This document shows positions 58,659-64,000 of a DNA stretch of 64,000 nt, one piece after another. Position 1 is the first letter of the stretch; each line of letters begins with the position of its first letter. The DNA lies in the NCBI GenBank assembly GCA_947474565.1, contig CANJIS010000002.1, forward strand, positions 149,102 to 213,101. Reading direction: 5' to 3'. Source of the DNA: Alphaproteobacteria bacterium (GTDB lineage Bacteria > Pseudomonadota > Alphaproteobacteria > Micropepsales > Micropepsaceae). Both the position numbers and the translations under genes were made by a program. The notes beneath the pieces are model-generated. The model was given only the letters and a program-made list of their open reading frames with translations, did not search any database and was not told the DNA's origin.

Positions 58659-59675
58659 GTGAATAACAAAACCCCCACGAACGCTCCCCAAATGGCTGAT
58701 GTCGCCTTGATTGATGAAAGCGCCCTGACTGCGAGAGCTGACAGCACGCGCCGCGCCAGCCGTGGCGATGACCGGTTCCACTTTGTGACCTGGGCCGCCG
58801 CTGTCCTGGTGCTGCTGATTTTCGCGGGCGTTATCTTCTCGCTGGTCGAAGGCTCTCTGCCGGCGATCAGGCAATTCGGTTTTGGCTTTCTGACTTCGAA
58901 ATCCTGGAATCCTGCGGCCGACCGCTTCGGCGCTTTGCCTGCCATCTACGGCACGCTGGTCACTTCGGTGCTCGCCATGATCGTGGCGGTGCCGGTCGGC
59001 ATCGGCATCGCGATCTTTCTCACGGAATTGTGCCCACGGGTGCTGCGCCGTCCCATCGGCATTGCCATCGAACTTCTGGCGGGCATCCCGTCCATCATCT
59101 ATGGCATCTGGGGGCTGTTCGTGTTCGCGCCCTGGTTCCAGGACCATGTGCAGCTGCCGATCATTGAAGGCGTAACGGATGTGCCGGTGTTGGGCACCCT
59201 GTTCGGCGGGGCGCCATATGGCATCGGCATGTTCACCGCTGCGCTGATCCTTTCCATCATGATCCTGCCCTTCATTTCGGCCGTGACGCGCGATGTGTTC
59301 GAGACCGTGCCGACCATGCTGAAGGAAGCGGCCTACGGACTGGGCTGCACCACCTGGGAAGTGATGTGGCGGGTGGCGCTGCCGTTCGGCCGCTCCGGCG
59401 TGGTGGGCGGCGCCATCCTGGCCCTGGGCCGCGCGCTGGGCGAAACCATGGCGGCGACCTTTGTGATCGGAAACGCGCACACCATCAACGCGTCCCTGTT
59501 TGACCCGGGCACCACCATCTCGGCCACCATCGCCAACGAATTCACCGAGGCGACCAGCGAGCTTTATACGTCTTCGCTGATCTCGCTGGGCCTGATCCTG
59601 TTCTTCATCACGTTTATCGTTCTGGCTTGCGCGCAATGGATGCTGCGCAGCCTGGATGCCCGGGCGGGGAAGTAA
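58659..59675 (+). CDS. pstC: Phosphate ABC transporter permease PstC
   Basis: The approximately 338-residue protein has six TM helices and the EAA-like loop [45 protein letters not shown]. The start may be GTG 58659 or ATG 58692; the TTG at 58623 is unlikely. pstA and pstB follow; pstS and phoU are not seen here. Confidence 0.9.
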   Translation: MNNKTPTNAPQMADVALIDESALTARADSTRRASRGDDRFHFVTWAAAVLVLLIFAGVIFSLVEGSLPAIRQFGFGFLTSKSWNPAADRFGALPAIYGTLVTSVLAMIVAVPVGIGIAIFLTELCPRVLRRPIGIAIELLAGIPSIIYGIWGLFVFAPWFQDHVQLPIIEGVTDVPVLGTLFGGAPYGIGMFTAALILSIMILPFISAVTRDVFETVPTMLKEAAYGLGCTTWEVMWRVALPFGRSGVVGGAILALGRALGETMAATFVIGNAHTINASLFDPGTTISATIANEFTEATSELYTSSLISLGLILFFITFIVLACAQWMLRSLDARAGK

Positions 59676-59676
59676 C

Positions 59677-60525
59677 ATGATCGTGAACAAGGCTCTTTAT
59701 GCCCGCCGCCGCATCACCAACGGCCTGTTCATCATGCTTTCCATTTCGGCTGCGGCTTTCGGCCTGATCTGGCTGGCCTTCATTCTTTCTGCGCTGCTGA
59801 CCGAAGGTTTTTCAGCGCTGTCGCCGGCCCTGTTCACCCAGCCCACGCCGCCGCCGGGTGAGGCGGGTGGTTTGCTCAATGCCATCATCGGTAGCGTTAT
59901 TATGAGCACCATTGCGGTGGTGGTGGGCACGCCGATTGGCGTTCTGGCCGGCACCTATCTGGCCGAATATGGAAAACACACCCGCTTTGCGTTTGTGGTG
60001 CGCTTCGTCAACGACATTCTGCTCAGCGCCCCCTCCATCGTGATTGGGTTGTCCGTGTATCAGCTGGTGGTGGTGCCAATGGGTCATTTCTCGGGCTGGG
60101 CCGGCTCCATCGCCTTGACGATCATCGTCATTCCCGTGGTGGTGCGCACCACCGAAAATATGCTGTTGCTGGTGCCCAATGGCTTGCGCGAAGCGGCCAG
60201 CGCGCTGGGTGCGCCGATGAGTTTTGTTATCCGCGCAGTGACCTGGAAAGCGGCGCAAGCCGGCATCATCACCGGGGCGCTGTTGGCGGTGGCGCGCATC
60301 TCCGGCGAAACCGCGCCCCTGCTATTCACCGCCTTGAACAATCAATTTATCAAGGCCGACATGAACGGGCCGATGGCATCACTGCCCGCCGTGATTTTCC
60401 AATATGCGCTGTCGCCCTATGAGGATTGGCACGCCCTGGCCTGGGCGGGCGCGCTGCTGGTTACCGCCGCGGTTCTTACGCTTTCCATCGTCGCACGCCT
60501 TCTCGAGAAGAAACAACGGAACTGA
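59677..60525 (+). CDS. pstA: Phosphate ABC transporter permease PstA
   Basis: The 282-residue protein has [17 protein letters not shown] and the EAA loop [50 protein letters not shown]. It begins 2 bp after the pstC stop. Confidence 0.95.
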   Translation: MIVNKALYARRRITNGLFIMLSISAAAFGLIWLAFILSALLTEGFSALSPALFTQPTPPPGEAGGLLNAIIGSVIMSTIAVVVGTPIGVLAGTYLAEYGKHTRFAFVVRFVNDILLSAPSIVIGLSVYQLVVVPMGHFSGWAGSIALTIIVIPVVVRTTENMLLLVPNGLREAASALGAPMSFVIRAVTWKAAQAGIITGALLAVARISGETAPLLFTALNNQFIKADMNGPMASLPAVIFQYALSPYEDWHALAWAGALLVTAAVLTLSIVARLLEKKQRN

Positions 60526-60528
60526 TCC

Positions 60529-61299
60529 ATGGATGCGCACACCGAACTGAAAGCCAAATTGGACATCAAGGATCTGTCTTTCTTCTATGGCGCCACCAAG
60601 TCGCTGAAGAACATCACCTTGCCGCTCTATGATCGCAAGGTTACGGCCTTCATCGGTCCGTCCGGCTGCGGCAAGTCTACGTTGCTGCGGGCCATCAACC
60701 GCATCTATGCGCTGTATCCCAACCAGCATGCCGAAGGCACGATCACCATGGACGGCGAGGACATTCTCACTGTCGAGGATATGAACCTGCTGCGCGCCCG
60801 CATCGGCATGGTGTTCCAGAAGCCGACGCCCTTTCCGATGTCGATTTACGACAATGTCGCTTTCGGCATTAAGCTGTACGAGAATCTGCCGCGCTCCGAG
60901 ATGGAAGGCCGGGTGGAAGATGCGCTCACCCGCGCTGCGCTGTGGGGCGAAGTGAAGGACAAGCTCAATGCCTCCGGCCTGTCGCTCTCCGGTGGCCAGC
61001 AGCAGCGTCTGTGCATCGCCCGAACCGTGGCGACCCGACCCGAAGTGATTTTGCTGGATGAGCCTTGCTCGGCGCTCGACCCGATCTCCACCGCCAAGAT
61101 CGAGGAACTGATCGATGAATTGTCGGCCGATTACACGATTGTGATCGTCACCCACAATATGCAGCAGGCCTCGCGCTCGTCTGACTTCACCGCCTTCATG
61201 TATCTGGGCGAGTTGATCGAATATGGCGCGACGGAAAAGATTTTCACTGCGCCGGATAAAAAACAAACGGAGCAGTACATCACCGGCCGCTTCGGCTGA
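60529..61299 (+). CDS. pstB: Phosphate ABC transporter ATPase PstB
   Basis: The 256-residue ATPase has Walker [18 protein letters not shown], signature [16 protein letters not shown], Walker [14 protein letters not shown], and [25 protein letters not shown]. It completes the pstCAB set. Confidence 0.98.
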   Translation: MDAHTELKAKLDIKDLSFFYGATKSLKNITLPLYDRKVTAFIGPSGCGKSTLLRAINRIYALYPNQHAEGTITMDGEDILTVEDMNLLRARIGMVFQKPTPFPMSIYDNVAFGIKLYENLPRSEMEGRVEDALTRAALWGEVKDKLNASGLSLSGGQQQRLCIARTVATRPEVILLDEPCSALDPISTAKIEELIDELSADYTIVIVTHNMQQASRSSDFTAFMYLGELIEYGATEKIFTAPDKKQTEQYITGRFG

Positions 61300-61394
61300 G
61301 CGCGCGCCTTTTGCCCTCTGGCGCCGTCGCTCGTCGCTCATGGGCTACTCGCCCACATCGCTCCTGGCCAGCGGCCAAAATTCGCTGCGCTCAG

Positions 61395-62945
61395 TTAGGC
61401 GTAGTCTTCTGCCGAAGTATGATCCATCGGCATGCCTTTGACGGCATTGGCGACGGCGCTCACCACCAGCGCCACAATCAGATTCAGGACCAAAGCGCTG
61501 AGCGCGGCATAGCAGGGAATGGCGATGCCGAATGCGTGCAGCACATAGGTCGAGCTTTTGAAATCCAGGGTCCAGGCCATCCAGGTGCCGGTGACGATCC
61601 CCGCCGCCCAGCCCGCGATCAGGCCGATGGGATTGAGCCGGACATAAAGCGCCAGCAGCACCGACGGCACGGTCTGCGCCATCCAGATCCCGCCCAGCAA
61701 TTGCAGCTCGATGGCGTAACTGGACTTCAATTCCAGCACGAATAGCAGCGCCCCCAGCTTGGTGAGGAACGCCACCAGCTTGGCCATGCGCGCTTCCTCG
61801 CGCGGCGTGCAGTCGGGCGCCAGCAGATCGCGATAGATATTACGGGTGAAAAGATTGCCGCAGGCGATGGACATCATGGATGCCGGCACCAGCGCGCCGA
61901 TGGCGATGGCGGCAAACGCCACGCCGGAAAACCAGCCCGGAAAGCTTTGCAGGAACAAGGCCGGCACCGCGAAGTTATTGCCGAAGCTGGCAAAACCCGC
62001 TGCATAGGCGGGATTGGTCTTCACGCCGGACGACGCGGCGGCAAAACCCAGCAACGCAATCAACGCCAGGGCGATGGAATAGGCGGGCAGCATCATGGCG
62101 TTGCGCTTGATCACGCGGCGGCCCGACGATGACAGCAATCCCGTTACCGCATGCGGATACATGAACAGCGCCAGGGTCGAACCGAGTGCCAGGCTGACAT
62201 AGGCAAAGCCCGGCCCCAGATTGGTGGGCGTGCCAGGGCCCAGAATGAGCATCTTGGGATCAACCGTGGAAAAGATTTTGCTGTAACCGCCAAGCTCGGC
62301 GGGAATCACGATCACCGCCGCCAGAACCGTGATGTAGATCAAAAGGTCTTTGATGACCGCAATCAGCGCGGTGCCGCGCAAGCCGCTGGTATAGGTGTAA
62401 GCCGACAGCACCAGAAAGGCCGCCAGCAACGGCACCGACACGCTGCCGAACACAGGCAGGGTGACGGCGTAATTCAAGCCCAGCGCTGCAATCACCACCT
62501 GCATGCCATAAAGCTGCAGCGCAATGTACGGCATGGTGGCGATAATGCCGGTCAGCGCCACCACCAATGCCAGCGCCTTGCTGTCAAAGCGGCCGCGAAC
62601 AAAATCGGCGGCGGTGACATAGCCGTGGCGGTGCGCCACCGACCACAGCCGCGGGAAAGCGATGAACAACAGCGGGTACATCAGAATGGCATAGGGAATG
62701 GCGAAGAAGCCCGCCGCACCCGCGCCGAACATCAGGGCCGGCACCGCAATGAAGGTATAGGCGGTATAAAGATCGCCGCCCAACAGGAACCAGGTGATGA
62801 CGGTGCCGAAGCGCCGTCCGCCCAAGCCCCATTCCGTCAGTTGGGACAGATCGCCGGCCCGCCAGCGCGCACCGAACAGGCCGATGGCGGCGACCGAAAG
62901 GAACAGCAGCACAAAGATCGTAATGGCGACGGGATTGGCGCTCAC
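61395..62945 (-). CDS. Solute:sodium symporter (SSS family), monocarboxylate-permease-like
   Basis: The 516-residue protein has about 13 TM helices and an SSS pattern: ADFVRGRFDSKALALVVALTGIIATMPYIALQLYGMQ and GFAYVSLALGSTLALFMYPHAVTGLLSS. It resembles MctP-type monocarboxylate carriers. The start is a GTG overlapping the DUF3311 stop, the standard pairing for this family. Confidence 0.85.
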   Translation of the reverse strand: MSANPVAITIFVLLFLSVAAIGLFGARWRAGDLSQLTEWGLGGRRFGTVITWFLLGGDLYTAYTFIAVPALMFGAGAAGFFAIPYAILMYPLLFIAFPRLWSVAHRHGYVTAADFVRGRFDSKALALVVALTGIIATMPYIALQLYGMQVVIAALGLNYAVTLPVFGSVSVPLLAAFLVLSAYTYTSGLRGTALIAVIKDLLIYITVLAAVIVIPAELGGYSKIFSTVDPKMLILGPGTPTNLGPGFAYVSLALGSTLALFMYPHAVTGLLSSSGRRVIKRNAMMLPAYSIALALIALLGFAAASSGVKTNPAYAAGFASFGNNFAVPALFLQSFPGWFSGVAFAAIAIGALVPASMMSIACGNLFTRNIYRDLLAPDCTPREEARMAKLVAFLTKLGALLFVLELKSSYAIELQLLGGIWMAQTVPSVLLALYVRLNPIGLIAGWAAGIVTGTWMAWTLDFKSSTYVLHAFGIAIPCYAALSALVLNLIVALVVSAVANAVKGMPMDHTSAEDYA

Positions 62946-63154
62946 AATCCGCGCCCTTCCTCAAAGCGATAGACCGCCAGAATGCAAAGCGCGCTCAGCG
63001 GAATCCACGCCGTCTGCCACCAATAGAAGAAGGGAATGCCCAGCAGGGTGGGGTCGATGCGGTTGTAAAGCGGCGCCCAGCCATAAGCGGCCAGCGGCAG
63101 GAGCAGCAGCAGATAGACCGGATGAAATTTCCGGCGCGGCTTATCCGTGTTCAT
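62942..63154 (-). CDS. DUF3311 small membrane protein, symporter partner
   Basis: The 70-residue protein has two TM helices (YLLLLLPLAAYGWAPLYNR and WWQTAWIPLSALCILAVYR), typical of DUF3311 subunits encoded directly upstream of SSS symporters. It overlaps the symporter start by 4 bp. Confidence 0.9.
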   Translation of the reverse strand: MNTDKPRRKFHPVYLLLLLPLAAYGWAPLYNRIDPTLLGIPFFYWWQTAWIPLSALCILAVYRFEEGRGL

Positions 63155-63189
63155 GACAGTCCCCAGTTCCCGGCATCAAATAGGCTGGA

Positions 63190-63223
63190 AATACCGAGGC
63201 GCGCAATGACGCGCTTCGGTATT
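63190..63223. repeat. Strong 14-bp hairpin downstream of the cupin gene
   Basis: AATACCGAGGCGCG pairs with CGCGCTTCGGTATT (one G-T pair) over a 6-nt loop CAATGA. It has no T tract on the minus strand. It may be a REP-like element or mRNA 3' end stabiliser. Confidence 0.6.
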
Positions 63224-63228
63224 GCCAA

Positions 63229-63280
63229 GCGGCCCGCGCGACAGCGCGCGGCGCTACGCTGTCGCTAGCCGCAGGGCCGC
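63229..63280. repeat. Nested palindrome between symporter operon and cupin gene
   Basis: Outer GCGGCCC (63229-63235) pairs with GGGCCGC (63274-63280), and inner GCGACAGCG (63238-63246) pairs with CGCTGTCGC (63257-63265). This resembles REP-type elements. No gene is present. Confidence 0.6.
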
Positions 63281-63302
63281 ACGGCAGCAGGAGACTGTGC
63301 TG

Positions 63303-63788
63303 TTATCTCGGCTTGGGATTGCCGGTTTCATCGACCTGGATGGTGGTCACCGGGCCCATCCCGACCAGCTCCAAAATTGCGGGTGGTCCACCCGCCTTGG
63401 CGCCGTCATAATGCACCGTGCCCGCCACATCGGTGGCGAAGGTGCCGGCAGGCAGAGGATACATTTTGCTCTCGTCATAGACGTTGGACGAGCTGACCCA
63501 CCAGGTGCCGGAAATCACATAAGCCCAGCGTTCGGTGTTGTGGAAATGCGGTTTGGAAAAATGGCCGGGATTCCACTTGATCAGAACGCCGTAAGGCCCG
63601 GGCTTGGAAGGATCGCCGAACAGCGTCGCCTGCTGCATCGGGCTGTTGGCATCGCCGCTCCATTTGATTTTGTCGGGCGGGACGATGGGAAGGTGGCCGG
63701 GATCCGGCATCACCGGCTGCGCAAATGCGACAGCACAAAAAGTTGTCGTAAGCGCAAAACCAAAAAGCGTTTTGGAAATGACAGACAT
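63303..63788 (-). CDS. Exported cupin protein
   Basis: The 161-residue product has a signal peptide (ALTTTFCAVAFA, cleavage about 23) followed by a cupin domain with HFSKPHFHNTERWAYVISGTWWVSSS and LPAGTFATDVAGTVHYDG. PHFHNTE supplies the first metal-binding cupin motif. Substrate unknown. Confidence 0.85.
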   Translation of the reverse strand: MSVISKTLFGFALTTTFCAVAFAQPVMPDPGHLPIVPPDKIKWSGDANSPMQQATLFGDPSKPGPYGVLIKWNPGHFSKPHFHNTERWAYVISGTWWVSSSNVYDESKMYPLPAGTFATDVAGTVHYDGAKAGGPPAILELVGMGPVTTIQVDETGNPKPR

Positions 63789-63887
63789 GACAATCCTCCC
63801 CGCAATTGTTGTTATTGCAGGGAGGTTATCGTGAAAAGGCAGACCGGGAAATGGCCTGCCGGATATTTTGTACCAGGGTGAGTGAGA

Positions 63888-64000
63888 CTACTGCATAGCT
63901 GGCGTTCCATCCAGATGGGGTGGCGCGGGCATAAAAGCCTGCGGCGCTGGCGGTCGATATTCCAGCGATGAATGGGGTCTGACGGTGTTGTAGTGGTGGC
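63888..64000 (-). CDS. IS3-type transposase C-terminus (cut by window edge)
   Basis: The last 113 bp encode, on the minus strand, HHYNTVRPHSSLEYRPPAPQ followed by a short tail and stop. This is the conserved C-terminal end of the DDE integrase domain of IS3-group OrfB proteins. The element continues to the right, so size, ends and intactness are unknown. Confidence 0.8.
   Translation of the reverse strand, partial: HHYNTVRPHSSLEYRPPAPQAFMPAPPHLDGTPAMQ

Overview
The window is about 60% GC and gene-dense, with short intergenic gaps, many 1-4 bp start/stop overlaps and frequent GTG/TTG starts. Gene content and order point to an alphaproteobacterium: rho-hemJ-hemH on one side and a PpsR-maf-aroE-coaE-dnaQ series on the other, mnmE-mnmG-rsmG-parA-parB, a Tim44-domain protein next to mltA, and an EcfG-type promoter. 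Caulobacterales or a related order fits, but the sequence alone does not fix the genus. No rRNA, CRISPR array or prophage was seen. The only transposase is a fragment running off the right edge. No gene-free stretch exceeds about 300 bp.

Layout. 1-5.0 kb: folD (cut by the edge), yggT, tRNA-Ala(CGC), a FliL-like exported protein, a broken CHASE2/cyclase gene, a VanX-type dipeptidase and a short DUF2817-like protein. 5.1-11.3 kb: tRNA-Arg(CCG), a cupin, an exported NHL-repeat protein, beta-carbonic anhydrase, MaoC hydratase, a lysine-rich H1-like protein, msrB, a small exported protein, mscL, VanZ and an HWE/HisKA_2 sensor kinase. 11.4-16.9 kb: an RHH-like gene behind a GGAAC-N17-CGTT promoter, rpmI-rplT-pheS-pheT and a methyltransferase. 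17-22.2 kb: lepA, a DUF4153 membrane protein and hisH-hisA. 22.2-28 kb: parB-parA-rsmG-mnmG-mnmE-DUF6489 on the minus strand, with two perfect parS sites inside rsmG and mnmG. 28-32 kb: a YyaL/DUF255 protein, dienelactone hydrolase and quinone oxidoreductase. 32-35 kb: rho, hemJ, hemH (minus). 35.06-35.34 kb: a divergent intergenic region proposed as the chromosomal origin. 35.3-43.8 kb: ppsR-maf-aroE-coaE-dnaQ, secB, Tim44-like, mltA, smr, yjbQ, adenosine kinase-like and a lipoprotein. 43.7-54.6 kb: nth-dapB-grpE-hrcA (minus) divergent from rph-rdgB-hemW, then an LpoA-like lipoprotein, rsmI-yraN-gshB-pirin and olsB. 54.7-64 kb: ampG-like, a hybrid kinase, pstC-pstA-pstB, a solute:sodium symporter with its DUF3311 partner, a cupin and an IS3-type transposase end.

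How it works together. The centre is an origin-proximal segregation and replication district. ParA/ParB and two parS sites lie about 10 kb from the candidate oriC, and most transcription runs away from 35.1 kb on both sides. Around it are informational and housekeeping genes (tRNA modification, rho, Phe-tRNA synthetase, L35/L20, EF4, RNase PH, GrpE/HrcA, nucleotide-pool cleaning by Maf and RdgB) and heme genes. The 8.4-11.8 kb stretch looks like a stress and envelope neighbourhood.

The least expected signals are: a repeated mini-ORF reading MAYRFAx-stop (two tandem copies before the carbonic anhydrase gene, one near lepA); a duplicated dnaQ 5' end that differs almost only at synonymous positions; a duplicated tRNA-Ala 3' tail with a covarying hairpin; a YyaL-family protein that has lost its CxxC; and a cyclase with an internal deletion.
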